A stretch of DNA of 64,000 bases from Leptoclinus maculatus (taxonomy: Eukaryota > Chordata > Actinopteri > Perciformes > Stichaeidae): the NCBI GenBank assembly GCA_032191485.1, contig JAVDOI010000003.1, positions 12,400,986 through 12,464,985 on the forward strand. Direction: 5' to 3'. A program made the position numbers and the translations under genes. Under the pieces are notes generated by a model. It saw only the letters and a list, made by a program, of their open reading frames with translations, had not been told where the DNA came from and ran no database searches. Positions 1 through 13,741 of the stretch are shown here, in pieces. How positions within the stretch are numbered: the first letter of the stretch is position 1; every line of letters starts with the position of its first letter.

Positions 1-170
1 ATGGTTTTAGCGGATGAAAACACATTTAAACAGTGAGAACTCAAAGCGTTTGAGGATTTTTACGGACTCACATCAGTGAATAATCGCGGGATTTTTGGTA
101 AATTTCTCGACGGGCGCGGACACAGCTTGACACCGAGAGAGAGACTCAACTCCGGTCCTTTCGTCCTGAC
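1..170 (+). other. hif1a: hif1a 5' untranslated region / promoter-proximal DNA
   Basis: Sequence just upstream of the hif1a start codon at 171. It has several CpGs around 85-120 and no intron signal between it and the ATG, so it is most likely 5' UTR. The transcription start and core promoter are probably at or beyond the left edge of the window. Confidence 0.5.
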
Positions 171-3100
171 ATGGACTCAGGAACTGTACCAGAAAAGAAA
201 AGGTAACGGCAATGCTAACTCATGAAATCGGGCAATGCTACGCAGCAGGCTGTACTGTCGTTTAAGAGCTGACTTAACAACTTTGGTCTTCGATTGGGGT
301 TTGACTGCTACTCGTGATGTGACATAATGTGCTTTATTTTAACGTTTACTGCTAACTAGTTTTGTCTGTTTGTTCGACAAAAAAGCGTCTGCTAACGACG
401 CTATTATCGTTAGCAAGCTGCTAGCTAGCTTCCTCAGAGCGGTTGACGTTGACCTGTTGACATACCAAGCTGCAGGTAACTTGTCTGTTTATTTTGATAA
501 AATCTGCTTTGAAATGAAATGGATCTCGATCAGCTATCGTTACGTTACCTATCGTTACGTTTATTTAGAGTCTGACACAGGTGTTACCTTTAAATCCACT
601 TTATAGTAAACTAACTTATGTCATTAGTGGTGTGACTTACTGTTTGTGTGCGATGTGCCAACCTTGATAGTGTTCATCGTTGAGAGCCAGCGCTAATCAC
701 GTGATAGAGGTGTGCGGTTTCTGATGAAATATTTAGGGTTGAGTGAAATTGGCCTTGGTTTGAATTTCTCTTTTGATTGTTTTTTGGCCTGGAAGCAGTT
801 TATGGTAAAAAATGAATTAGAGAAGTTATTATAATTGGTTACCATGTAAGTTTACGCGGAAAAGTTGTACTTTTAATTCCACTAAATTGTTCTCACCACC
901 TGTAAATCATCAGCAAAAAGCCCAAATATTTAGTTAGATGCTGCTGAGTCTGTCTGCAGTTGGGTTATCAATCGTCATTCGGATATCCAAAACTTTTAGA
1001 TGATGTATTAAATTACATTTTATATAATACATGATATTAATGATTCACTGTTAATCACAAAAAATAACATGATAGATGTTTATGTTCTGACTAATCCATT
1101 TAAAAAAATCATTTTCTATCATTGAGTAAAACTATTAATCAAGCTTGGCAGAGTCTACATTTAGTGTAATGTTGACCTTTGTGGTTTTTCTTGACACGCT
1201 TTTGTTAATAACAGTAATAATTCATTAGTATTGACTTTAGAATAGGATCATTAACACTTTGCTGTGCTTTCAGCAGATTACTGAGGGCCTTTCTATCATT
1301 GACAGACAAAGTGCTGACGGTATCCAAAGACTTTTGTGCACAAAGCTTGATTTTTGTAACATATCCGTCCTGGTTCCCCTTACTGTACAGATCCAGATGG
1401 AGGGAAAGGGGGTTCCAATAGAAACGGCAGGTGCAAGACCAAAAAGTCATCTAAAAATAAAGACAGTCCTGAAAACAAATAATTACATGTAATAGAGCAG
1501 AGTCTTTATAGTGGGCAGGGAACATGGTGACGAGGGGATGAAATGGCAGTAATGAAATTCTTCCACAGAGGACATCACAAGAAAACTTCAAAGAGTGTTG
1601 TCTTATTTAAGAAATGCTCATAGAGGAGGATGCACTTTGCACCAAGGTTTCCTGTACAATCTCTTGGTAAAGTTAGGTTAAAATGGAATTGAAAGGTCCT
1701 CCCAAAATGACCTTGTGTTTCAACAGTTGGTAATAGAAGATGTCTGAAAAAGTGTAAACTCAACATGGCTGCTAGTTGTTCCACAGAGCTTAAGTTTCAT
1801 CCCACATCAAGTCCTACTGAGCTGTTGTTAAGATCTTGTTATGGCTGTTGGTGTTATGCACTTGTACCAAACTTGCGTGGCATGTGTTAATACCGGGGTA
1901 TTCAATTAAAATGTGAGGTCCAGTTAGAGAGAATTTCCTCATACAAAGGTTCATCAAAATAATGTCTAACTTGTGCTGTGAGTTATGATTTAGTCAATCA
2001 ATTTTGATTTTGTTTGGTCAAAAGATGTGTGCTCAGTCTCGTAGTGGTGCTTCACATTGCCGCTTTTAATAACTGTCACGGTCTCTGAACACACTGGTCA
2101 TACTGGTTTTGAACTGCCCTTAGGAAGAATGAAGATATAAGAGTCTGTCCATTCCTGTTTAAGGCCTCTGGTTTCGCTGTCCACAATAACTGTTGGGTCT
2201 CTCTCGTGTGTGTGTGTGTGTGTAATTGGTCTGTGTGTGTTTTGGACCGCTGAATGAGTGCCGTAAAGGCTGGAAAAGCTGCGCCGGTTAAAATAAAATA
2301 AAATAATTTTCAATTATCTATCCGGTTACAAGTCCAGGTCCGGAATACAAGAACGTTTGGGTGCGGAACCGGACCGCTGTCCACCTATTGGTGACCCCTT
2401 TTAATATGTCTTATTTGTAGACTGAACAGTTAAATAGTTTGCCTGTAATTATCGTCCTTAAATTCAGTTTGGCAGGGATGTGTTGGTGTCATAGACTGCA
2501 TCCCATTGTCCGGTGGGCTTTACTTGAACTTTGTCACTTTGTATAGGCCTAAGATAGGTTCAATAACTGGTTTAGTCTCAATAAATAGCTATGTGTTATT
2601 TGTTTTTATCTTAGTAGAAATCAAGAGTCTTGGTCGGTTTGATGCAGTTGAAGCTGGTGTCTGTGAGGTGCTTTTGTGGCGTGATATCGGTCTCATCTCT
2701 TAATCACCAGGGCTTGACGTCAATAGGAGGAGCCAAAGGTGTGTTGCTATTCACTGCCTGGCAATTTGTAAATTGCCCTGCGGTTTATTGTTGGAGTACT
2801 TGTGTTCAGGCTAGTTAGAACTTGAAACGGAATTGGTGTCTCGTGTGGGTACAGGGCGGAGGTATCTATTGGTTGTCTGTGCACATCTTGTGACTAAAGA
2901 CAGAAATAAGAAAATGTGCACTGAAGGCTTTAAAAAAAAAAAAATAATGATAATCGGATTGATAAATCTCTGCTTTCTATGGATGTTCATTAAAGTTGAT
3001 TGAGGTAGCATGTTGCTGTGTTTAAAAATGTAGAGGTTTTTGCCAGCGAGCTATATAAAGGAAAACAAGCAGCTGAAACTTCCTAAACTTTAATTGTGAG

Positions 3101-6100
3101 GTCTGAAAAATTGCAAGGGTTTCGCTGTGCAATAAGATGTTTAATGCCACATGTATCTGTGTAATGATGCATCTTTTGTTTGCTGTCTTTATTAAGAAAT
3201 AAGCCACTGTCAGCATGGCTTTGACAAAGTGTTTCAAAAACAATGAAAGGAAGCAAGTATGAAAACAATACCTCGATACGTCATTTCCTCAACAGACTGC
3301 ACATTTATAATTTTTTCGTTGAATACATTTGCCACTGTGCTGATTAGGTTGTACAATTTAACTATATATACGTTACTACTACAAAGGTTAGTGTCCAAAA
3401 TGTGCCCAAATAACATTTCAGTATTTTATCTTATATTGCCTTGGATTAATTGACCTAAATCTGGATTCATATTGGGATTTATGTTTCTTTTTTTAGTTTT
3501 GGGCTCATGGATGATGCCACTGTCTGTTGACAAATAATGATCACTATGAATAATGATTACTATGAAAAATAATAACTATGAATAATGATAACTATGAACT
3601 ACATTATGAATTGCCACAAATAACTTTAAGTGACTCTGCCATATTTAAATTAAACTCATGTATTTTGAAAACTCTGAGACACTATAGCACTATATGTTTT
3701 TGGTAAACTGTTATCTAATTGGTCATGGGTTGAAAGGCCAAAGCAGGTCAACAGCGTCAATGTTAAAAGTTCTAAAACTTTGACTTCTGACCCGTCTCCC
3801 AGGACCCTCTTTCTTTTGTCAAAGGGGAAAACGATCTTACATTTAAAAAATTTGGCTCCGATAAATCCTTTTACTGCTAAATTGCATTAGTAGTAAAACG
3901 TAAAAAAAATCAAAATGTATAAGTATCTGCTATTTTAATATATCATATTGTCCTGCAAAGCATAGGTCAGTTTCTCCAAGGCAGTATTTTTAACGTTCCC
4001 AAATATCCCTTTTCCATGAACACACGTCAGAGATGAGGCTTTGTAAATGATAACACGTGGAAAGTTGAATAATGTGGGTAATGTTTGAGTATGTTTGCCA
4101 GGACCAGACCTCTGATAGGCAAGAGTCCCTTTTGAAAGTAGTAAATAATAATTCATATTATTGAGTGCTGTGAACTTATTTATTAACGGTTATATTGTGT
4201 ACGAGGACAAACCAAAAACTGATTTTGCTTTAAATTTACACCAGGAGTCTGTTGTAATTTAAAATGGGTCAAACTCCAGTAACTCTCTGCACAGCAGTTA
4301 TAACGACTTTAAAACCTGTTACTACCCCGTATTGTCTGGGTTTTTTAAGGCTTCATACTTGTCAAGCCAAAAAAAGAAAAAGAAATTCTGGCACGACAAA
4401 ATACTACCAACTACTCAAGGTGCCCTTACTACCGATTTCAGAGCCTTAAACCACCTCTCATTGTCTTTATTCATAATTAATGAATGGAACAAGCTCAGGT
4501 GGGAACATTTGAAGTTTGACATAATGAAAATAAGCCGAGTGAAACAATGACATTTAAAAATAAAAATAATAATACAGTCGGCACAAAGTTTCTAGTAAAA
4601 GTTTCCTTAAATGATCGATTATTTATTGAGTAGCTGAACACAAGGAAATATCTCCAGTATTCCACTCGCAAATTAGAAAGTAATATTGATTTTATCATCC
4701 TCTACTTCATTTAAAGATGTTGGTACGACACTAATAGCAACATACTTGAGAATTTAGGGGAGACCACTACTATGCTGCTCCCACAAATGTCACACACTAC
4801 GTATATTAATATCATGCCACGGGTTCATTTGTCTGTAAAGGTTTTTACTTTCAGTGTTGCTTTGCTTTTCATATTGGGTCGAGGTTTTAGTTGTGTTGGA
4901 TTATATAATAGATAAGACAATGTTTACTGTGACAGTGAGAACATTTCTCTAGCAAACTAGGTCAGCCTGTAGTAACAACACACACAACTCTGGTAGCATT
5001 GGCGAGGCTTACTTTCTTTTTATGCCGTGTTTTCCCAATAATCTCTAATCCACTCGCTCACATCTGTTAACAACTGAAATAAATATTGTTTACATAATAG
5101 CATATTTCTTAACAGAAAACAAAACGAGTGTAATTAAAGCTAGCGGAGCTGGACATGTGATTGTGTATTCAGTGAGGCATATCAAGCAGAGGGCTGCTGG
5201 GCATTCATGACCATGTGCATTAATAGTGTTATGTAACGGTGTCTTTGTTTTAACATCAAGGGAACTGTTTAATTTCGTTGCATGTTTCATGTATAATAAG
5301 TATTAGCAGTTTTCTTCTCCCCCGTAGTTGAAAACGTCTTTATAATGAAGTATCACAGCACTGAAAAGGATTCTTTAATATTGGATCCTGTGAACCGGTT
5401 TATGCTTTCAACACAATCTGTCTTTTGTGATCTGTATGTTTGAATAAGTACAACAGACTTTTCATGTTGAATGCAGGATACCCCCACTGTATTCAGTGGA
5501 GGTGTATTGCAGTGGAGTATTACAGCTGAACTTAACTTGAGTAGGATTTGCATAAAGTTGTGTGATACAATATGGGAGCAGCCACTACAGAGGAAATCAA
5601 TTTGTCTACAGGCCTGTACTAATCAATCATCTGGCCTCCAGGGCGACCACAGTTTATCTGTCGTTAGATCATCAGAAGCTTAGCCAGTAGCTTAGCGAGA
5701 GCACTTTCCCACTGTCCCCTTGGTAAAATGGCTTGTTATTCATTTGCGATAAATGAACTTACATGAATGTAGGTCGGAGGGGATTGTAACAGTATGAGAC
5801 AAAAGTCAGACTGTAAGAAAGGAAGTGTAATACAACACAGAGGTAGCATAACTCTGAGATTATCTGTCACGATGTCTGGCTATGTCCTGTGGAGTTGACA
5901 GAAGATATTGTAAATATTTGTCAATGGTATTGTATTGCAAATGTGCAAACATGTGGGTGACTGTATACAGTTGTAGCTGTAATTGCAGTCTTGGTTGAAA
6001 CATGTTTATCTTACAGTACACATGGGCTCACTAATCCTTGAGAGGAGGAAGATTCTTGTTTAATGCTCCACCAAGAACCTCAGTGACACACCATTTGTCT

Positions 6101-8611
6101 CCGCGGGCATTTGTCATCAAATGGGAATTGCATGAGGAGGGAAAGGTATCCAGTAGAATTGTGGTTGGGTTGGGTTAAAACAAATGTCATCTGCAGTTTT
6201 CTGTTTTCTGCAGTTGAACACAGCCCCTAGTGCATTTGTGCACAAAACATCCCCATGTGTTTACAGACTCACAGGTGTTTTTGTTTTTCTCAGGTTTAGG
6301 TTTCGGTTGTTAACGCTGCCTACGAGATGAATGTCACGCTCTGATTCTTTACCCAGAGGAGGTGTTTATTTATTTATCCGTATTTGATGGAAAGTTTTGA
6401 TCCAAAACCAAAAGCATTCCCTTCTTTCCCCGATGAAAGGTCTGTGCAGCCCTGCCAGATGATCTGATATGCAGGAGGGTGATTTCAGGCAACCGGTCCA
6501 TTTTCTTGTTAGAGAGCCTTTAAATAACAACATGTCCTCGGTCAATGCTGTAAGTATATCACAGATCAATTTCAATTAGGTGTACATTTCAAAGCCAAGG
6601 GCTTTTAAACTGCCTTCTATGTTGTGGTGATGCTGCCTCATTGTCATCTAAATGCTTTTGAGGTTATGAGGTCGTGGTTGTGAGAGGGGATAATGGCAGA
6701 AAGTCAGTCAGGTTGACTATTGTAATTATGTTGCACATTTAGACAGTCTATTTATGTTGGTTGTCATCATGAGAGCTGCCCACATGCTCACCAATGCAAA
6801 TAAAAGCTCAAAGCAGTGCTTGGCTTAAAAAGCCAAGGTTGTTCCATTGTTAGAAACATCAGTAAAGTGAATTGAATTGTGTCCTTTTAAAGTCTGCTGT
6901 TCTTCTCATTTTAATACACTGCCATGTCTTAAGAACTTGTTTACAGTGTGTTGAGGGTCCATTAGACTTTGGATAACTGCCTGGATAAACGCTTGATCTA
7001 ATATGGGGTTAGCACAAGCGGTAAGAAGTAATGAGGCATGCTAATGGAAAATAAGACTGTTTGTTTGTCCTGGTATTGAAGGTGTGTGTGTGTGGGTGTG
7101 GGTGTGGGTGTGTGTGTGCGCGCGCATTGTCATTCTCTCTCCTGAAGATCCGTTCAGTCAGACTCATAAATGTCAGGATGATTGGTGTTGCTTGTAGCTT
7201 GGCTGTGCAGACAGGAGACTCCATGCCCTGCCTCCCAGCCAATCACTCTGAGGGGGCGGACTCTATTTAGTTTGGTCAACAGACAAAAAGACGGTTGCAG
7301 ATAGCCATTGATGTAAATGAGTCTGACCGGGGTCCAGGCAGAAGCTTGGCTGTGACCTTGCTTGTTTTGTACTCCAGCTGCTGCCGCCTCCCCAGTGACG
7401 GGACGGTGGCCAACCAGACACTCTCAGTCGGGGGGGAGATGTCAGCTCTGTGTATTGAACCAGTTGGTGGCCAGGATTTGGCTGACCCTCCACCTCTCTC
7501 CCGCAGGGTGAGCTCGGAGCGCAGGAAGGAGAAGTCGAGGGATGCAGCGCGAAGCCGGCGTGGGAAGGAGTCGGAGGTGTACTACGAGCTGGCACAGGAG
7601 CTGCCCCTGCCCCACAGCGTCAGCTCCAGCCTGGACAAAGCCTCGATAATGAGGCTCATCATCAGCTACCTGCGCATGAGGAAACTTCTCAGCACTGGTC
7701 AGTGTCTATAGCTGTTATACCTGTCACTAAACTATTTAGCTTGGGGGCATAGTGTGTATTTTATTTTGTTATTTTTGGTCTCCATGTGATGATTACATTT
7801 TGCAGCCATTTCCATTGTTATCTTAGAGGCATCTTGAGAATGGATTGTTTTGATAAAGGTGCCAGATACTGTGATAAGCCACAATCAAAAGAATGTAAAG
7901 GATCTTTTGGCGGAAAGAAATGACACCCTAAACATCTTTTCATGTCAATTTCCTCTTATTTTTTTTTTGTCTTTTCCAACCTTCCTTTTCTCTCTCTCTC
8001 TCTCCCCCCCCCCCCCCCTCTCTCTCTCTCCTCTATGTTATCTCCTCCAGATGAGCCAATCACCGAGGAGGAAACAGAGCTTGAATCACAGCTAAACAGC
8101 TCCTACCTAAAGGCTTTGGATGGCTTTCTTTTGGTCCTGGCGGAAGATGGAGATATGATCTTTCTAACCGAGAATGTCAACAAGTGTCTCGGGCTGGCAC
8201 AGGTTGGTCTGAGTTGACCTGTTGTGTGTAAACGTTAAAGAGACCCTATAGAAAATAGCATAGCAGGAGTCAGAAACAGAAAATGAAATGTGGTTGATCT
8301 TAGGTTCTTACAGATACTGCTCAATAAACAGCCACATACACATTAGGCCTTTTAATGGAAAAACGATAGAAATTGCTACACAATGTCCACCATGAACAAC
8401 TATAAACTGCTGCATGTACATGTACATGGTAACAGGACTTTCACTCTTTTCTCACTCTCTCTGATGCAGTTTGACCTGTGTGGACACAGTGTGTTTGACT
8501 ATATACATCCTTGTGACCAGGAAGAGCTGAGGGAGATGCTGGTCCACAAAACAGGTGAGGGACAACAACAACAACGACAAATTATATAACCTCACTAATT
8601 GACAGAATCGG

Positions 8612-8701
<90 letters not shown>

Positions 8702-11700
8702 GCACTCTGTCAGGTCTGACCGTGCTCCAATAGCAGGGAATCCAATTCACTCTTTTTTTGGCAAATTCAAAGCAGCAGGCTGTCAGAACAAGTTATTGTT
8801 TCCCTCTTCAGTCCAGAGGTCAAAGTGATTAGAATGGGCTAATGTTGGAATTAAGTGACCTTTCACAAAGCACAGAAGACATCGTTGGCACATTTCCTAT
8901 TTTGCTTGCACAACACTATTTTGCTTGTTGTTAAATGACCACAGTGCTTTATCGCCTCATGTATCCTCAAAATGCAAATGTGAACTCTTGGCAGTTGGCA
9001 AAAGTTTATGATAGAACACTGAATGAAAAGATAAAATGGAGGCAGTCAACCTCTCTTCCTGTTTGTGATTTCAGGCTCCAAAAAGGCCAAGGAACCAAAC
9101 ACCGAGCGCAGCTTCTTCCTCCGCATGAAATGCACTCTCACCAGCAGGGGCCGCACGGTCAATGTCAAATCAGCTACATGGAAGGTAGGCGGTGGTGGAA
9201 TCAGGGAGGAAATGCTCTCTCAAAAAGCAAAAGCTTTACAATAAATATGAATACAATGATTACAGTATTTATTACAAGTACACCTATCAACATGCATGTA
9301 GGAAACCTGCATTAGATGCAGCCATTACTTGAATAGCTTTAAGAACTTGCATGAAAAGGAGTTGAGTAAGCATGAAAACTTAGAACTCAAATAATCAATA
9401 TGCGAAGGCTAAATGTAATATTATTGTATCATAACTGATTTCACAGATGCCTACATTTGATGTTGTCTCCTAGTGGACATGCAGAGAAGTATGCAACAGC
9501 TACCCACATGCCAAAAACATTTATGTATTTGAATATCTGAATACATGCCTTTATTTACTTGTGTTTGATAATCATGCGTCTGCTGCTTCAGAAACATTTC
9601 ACTCTCCTTGGGGTCTGGAAATTCGAATAGAGATGTTCTGACCTGCCTGTTGTTTGTAGGTGCTCCACTGCTCCGGTCATGTCCGTGTATATGACACCCA
9701 CACCGAGGAGACTCCCAACGGGCACCAGGAGCCACCTGTCCCCTACCTGGTTTTGGTCTGCGACCCCATCCAACATCCCTCCAACATTGAGGTCCCTCTT
9801 GACACCAAGACTTTTCTCAGCCGCCATACAATGGACATGAAGTTCACATATTGTGACGAAAGGTGAGTGAATATTAAGAAGCTTGACATGGAGCCTGTGC
9901 TTTTATTGTTCTCTCACTAGCAGTCACACAGCGCCACCTGGTGTCCATTGTAGGTACTACAGAAGCCTCGTCTGCATGTCGGCAGAGGAATTGAGACTTT
10001 TTTTCTTTTTTTCAAACCAGGATCACTGAGCTCATGGGTTATGATCCAGAAGACCTGTTGAATCGTTCTGTGTATGAGTACTATCATGCTCTGGACTCAG
10101 ACCATCTCACCAAGACTCACCACAACTGTAAGCATGAAGAACAAGAGTGCATAGAAGTTAAACTTAACACAACACATTTCAGCTGTTATTTTTGCCAAAC
10201 CTTTAACCAAATGTCTAAATCTGTCTGTTCTTGATTTCCTTTTTGTTTCTCTTTGCTCTTAGTGTTTGCAAAGGGCCAAGTGAGCACAGGCCAGTACCGG
10301 ATGTTGGCCAAGAGGGGCGGCTTCGTGTGGGTGGAAACACAAGCCACTGTCATCTACAACAACAAGAACTCCCAGCCACAGTGTGTTGTCTGTGTCAACT
10401 TTGTGCTCAGGTACTATAAAGGCTCTTCATTATTTCCAGAAGAGATTGTAACGTTTGTATTCTCGTGTAAAATGAGATGGCTGAAGATCTGGCTTGTACA
10501 AAAAAGACAGATTACAGACCGTGTTTTTTTTTTTTGTTATTTTTTTGTGGTGGTATTTTCAGAGCCATTGCAAAAATACTCAGTAAAGTCAATCTCACGG
10601 CTGTTACAGTGGCATCCAGGAGGAGAAACTGATATTGTCCCTGGAGCAGATCGAGGATGTGAAGCCAGTGAAGGAGGAGCAGCAGCAGGAGGACGAAAAG
10701 GATGTGGTTGAGAGCAGCCAGCCCGACATGTCTCAGTTCCTGCTGAAGGACGAGAAGAAGGGCCCAGAGCTGGATGTGATCAAACTGTTCACTCAGGCAG
10801 TCGAGGACAAGCCTCTGGCGAGCCTGTATGACCAGCTGAAGGCAGAGCCAGAGGCCCTCACACTGCTGGCCCCAGCTGCTGGAGACGCCATCATCTCCCT
10901 GGACTTCAGCTGCCCTGGTTTGTGGCCTCACAGCACTTAAACTTCTCCACAGTAGAAATCAGAGTTTGAAACCATTCTTACTTCCCTTTGTCTTCCGGTA
11001 CAGATTCAGAGATCCAGCTGCTGAAGGAGGTCCCGCTATACAATGATGTAATGCTTCCCTCCACCAGCGGCAAGCTGGCTCTGCCTCTTAGCGAGCCTCT
11101 CCGTGTCGCCACCACCAGCTCTGAGGATGACAAAGCTAAGAGCTATGCTCCAGCCCGGTCCACCTCATCGAGCAGCTCCTCAGAGGTCAGACAGTCAGTT
11201 GTTGTCATTTTGCAGTTTTTCCTCCACTTACTAATATGTTCTGAGAAGGGAATGACCTTTGACTTCTCTTTAGGCCGACAGTCCGCTGGACTTTTGTTAT
11301 CCCATGGACTCGGAGATGAGCTCAGGTTTCAAACTAGACTTGGTGGAGAAGCTGTTTGCCATTGATACAGAGCCCAAGACCCCCTTCACCACACAGGTAA
11401 TAATGCCAGGAGACACTGTGGATTTCATTGTGGTTAATTGTTGATCTAATACAGAAAAAGCATCTCTGTATTCTTATTCATTAGACATTTTTTTTCCTCC
11501 CCTGAAGGCAATGGAAGACTTAGATCTGGAGATGTTGGCTCCCTACATCCCCATGGATGATGACTTCCAGCTGCGCAGTCTGACCCCAGAAGAGTCTCTA
11601 TCTTGTGGACCAGTCCAGTCCCTTCAGAGTTCTCCAGTCCACGTGACACAGGACATTCACAGCTATCCCAGCTCCCCATTCAGTGCACCAGGTAGTCTCA

Positions 11701-12389
11701 CAGCTTCCCCGGCACCACTTACCGCCCCTCATCCTGCCACCATCGTTGCTAAGAGGTAAAGCCTCCCAAAAGCTCCATATTCATTGCTTTATAAGGCTTT
11801 TTTTGGGGGTTAGCTAATCACTATTTCTGTGCCACAGGACCCCACAGCTGGACAAAGAAGTCTCGCTCAGGACCCTGGCAGCTCAGAATTCACAGCGCAA
11901 AAGAAAGCTGGGTGACATAAAAGAGATGATTGGACAGGTAAGTCATCAACATCCAACGATGGTTTACATAGATCTAACTTCATGTTTACAAATGGAGAAT
12001 TTGAGTGTCTGTATTTGATGATTTTCACAGGAAACTTTGCCCCAGGGACAAGTGGAGCAGGGCAAAAAGCTGAAGGCCTCAAAGTCAGCAACAACCAGGA
12101 CCATATTTCTGCTGCCTTCAGGTGAATAAACTGGATCTGAGATTTTTAAAAAAACCATCAGACTGCTCCCTGATACTAAACACCAGCAGAATCATAACTC
12201 TTAAATATCTTGTTCTTAGATTTGGCGAGTCGTCTGCTGGGAAGCACGTCCGAGGGCACCGGTTCCCTTTTCACGCTGCCACAGCTCACCCGCTACGACT
12301 GCGAGGTCAATGCCCCCTTGCAGGGCCGTCAGTCCCTGCTGCAGGGAGAGGAGCTGCTGTGCGCTCTGGACCACGTCAATGCAATCTAG
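171..12389 (+). CDS. hif1a: Hypoxia-inducible factor 1-alpha (bHLH-PAS transcription factor)
   Basis: Oxygen-regulated transcription factor that pairs with ARNT in the nucleus. Coding exons: 171-202, 7507-7697, 8051-8202, 8470-8554, 9075-9184, 9660-9862, 10021-10127, 10263-10410, 10610-10917, 11004-11185, 11274-11396, 11508-11755, 11838-11937, 12031-12121, 12220-12389 (2250 nt, 749 aa; the family is about 750-830). Exon 1 gives MDSGTVPEKKR and joins the basic region (SSERRKEKSRDAARSRR). bHLH is about residues 12-70, PAS-A about 80-155 and PAS-B about 225-300. The N-terminal degron LTLLAPAAG has its prolyl-hydroxylation site at P431. The C-terminal degron DLDLEMLAPYIPMDDDF has its site at P559. 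The basic NLS RKRK is 650-653. The C-terminal transactivation domain has YDCEVNAP, with the FIH asparagine at N724. The degron and CTAD motifs match HIF-1alpha rather than HIF-2/3alpha. Which teleost duplicate (aa or ab) this is cannot be settled from the sequence alone. Confidence 0.96.
3532..3598. repeat. Short tandem repeat, about 17-bp unit, four copies
   Basis: Four imperfect copies of an AATAATGATNACTATGA-like unit in hif1a intron 1. They differ from each other at one to three positions. Confidence 0.7.
7080..7126. repeat. GT-rich simple repeat
   Basis: Interrupted (GT)n with GGTGTG units, ending in a CGCGCGC run, about 380 bp upstream of hif1a exon 2. Confidence 0.85.
8613..8701. repeat. 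(CA)n microsatellite, about 44 units
   Basis: Uninterrupted CA dinucleotide run in hif1a intron 4, starting about 60 bp after the exon 4 donor. Very likely length-polymorphic. Confidence 0.97.
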
Positions 12390-13417
12390 CTAAAATGAAA
12401 AGGAGTCTCTGTTCACTGCTGGACTAGACTGGACACTACAATGTCTCCCTCATATTGCCACTCCCTTTCCAAGAGCCCTGACCTCGCCCCACTGCCCCTT
12501 ATTTATGTAACTGTATGAGTTTGATTATAGTCTGGCTGCTGTTTGTGCACCTTGTGATATCTGCAGCATTCCACCGTGGCAAACACCATAGCAGCATCTG
12601 GGTTTTGGTGTAAGGGATTCAGACATCATGAGATGTCCAATTGTCTTTTTGTTTTGTTTTGTTTCCTCTCTATTCCGGGGAGTCTTGGCACACAATGCCT
12701 CGACAGAGGACCCTTTTCCAGCAGGTCACCACATAACCTGGGTCTACTGCCAGCAGTGTATTGTAAGCTTCAGTCGCACAATTTATATTTTCTTAAAAAG
12801 AAAAATATTACCAGCAATATATATTAAGCCTTTTTAGAGTCGTTGTAATGGGATTTAAATGATCAATTTAATTTTTCCTCCCATACTTGTATGTTGTAGT
12901 ACTCGTACCTAACAAGATGTCATAAGTCCAGGTTAAGTATGAACATATTGTTTAGACCGTAGGTGGTTTGAATGTTCTCTCCACTTAGCCATTAGTCTTT
13001 GACGTAAATGCATTTAATTGTGTAGCAGTCCAGTACATGTCACTTTATTACTTTACTGTAAGTGTGTGTGTTACTGTACATATACCAGGGAAATGACTCA
13101 GTGTGGCTTCACAGCTTTGACTTCTCTTACTATGAAATCTGAGAGTAACTGCTTCACTTCTTTTGTTTGCTTCTCATCATACAGGATCGGCATTTTTCTT
13201 CAACATGAAGTCAATTCATGTTTTTGGTTTTTACTGTGAGTGACATAATCAAAACAGTCTTTTAAAATGAGTGGGATGTTCATATTTTACTTGTGTCATC
13301 ATTGTTGCACTTTTTGAGTTTGCTCAGTTTACTGGTAGTCAGTTAAACACCATTGATCCATGCCACATTGTTGGGTCTCTCATGCTTCTTGTTGCCGTCC
13401 AACATTAAATGGCTTTA

Positions 13418-13423
13418 AATAAA
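13418..13423 (+). other. hif1a: Polyadenylation signal for hif1a
   Basis: Canonical AATAAA about 1.03 kb after the hif1a stop, the last plus-strand AATAAA I see before the convergent htra2 3' end. Confidence 0.55.
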
Positions 13424-13564
13424 GTACATTGTTTCAGGTTCAATTCACTTTTACTTTAGAAACACTGTATTTTGGGCTGTAGAAACAATTCATTACATGG
13501 TACATGACTAGTTTTGCTAATTTGCCAATTAAGAGGAAGGATTTTGTGGAGGTAGAAAACACAT

Positions 13565-13574
13565 TTTATTTATT
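13565..13574 (-). other. htra2: Overlapping polyadenylation signals for htra2
   Basis: Two AATAAA hexamers overlapping by two bases on the minus strand, about 170 bp after the htra2 stop codon. Confidence 0.55.
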
Positions 13575-13741
13575 GTACTCAATACCTGTGGATAAATACC
13601 GGGCTGTTTATTCTTTCTCTTTAGGGGCTGACAGGTTCACATATTTAACAAAAGTCATCAAATACTGGAGCTCATAATCTTACATTAAAGCATGAACTAA
13701 TCATGTGACCGTCTGGCCCTCAGGTTAACATGAAGCGCGTG

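Larger units (their letters stand above)
203..7506 (+). other. hif1a intron 1 (7.3 kb), no coding content seen
   Basis: Runs from the GTAACG donor at 203 to the CCGCAG acceptor at 7506. Open frames here are short and show no recognisable protein similarity. It holds a short TG tract near 2206-2223, a four-copy 17-bp repeat at 3532-3598 and a GT-rich tract at 7080-7126. A TCACGTGA E-box palindrome sits at 697-704. I see no other gene. Confidence 0.7.
12390..13741. other. hif1a 3' UTR and convergent htra2 3' UTR
   Basis: Between the hif1a stop (12389) and the htra2 stop (13742, minus strand). A plus-strand AATAAA at 13418-13423 suits hif1a and would give a 3' UTR of about 1.05 kb. The 3' UTR has an AU-rich ATTTA near 12500. 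Two overlapping minus-strand AATAAA signals (TTTATT on plus) at 13565-13574 suit htra2. The two transcription units therefore appear to end tail-to-tail without overlap. Confidence 0.65.

Noticed and set aside
2290..2400. CG-rich patch with GGAACCGGACCGCTGTCC and CTATTGGTGACCCC phrases in hif1a intron 1
   Set aside because: It resembles part of a hAT-type element, but no inverted terminal repeats or duplications could be delimited.
8452..8697. Open frame of alternating Cys-Val (and similar frames at 47419-47667, 46997-47524 and 60430-60727)
   Set aside because: These are translations of CA/TG microsatellites without splice context or conserved protein.
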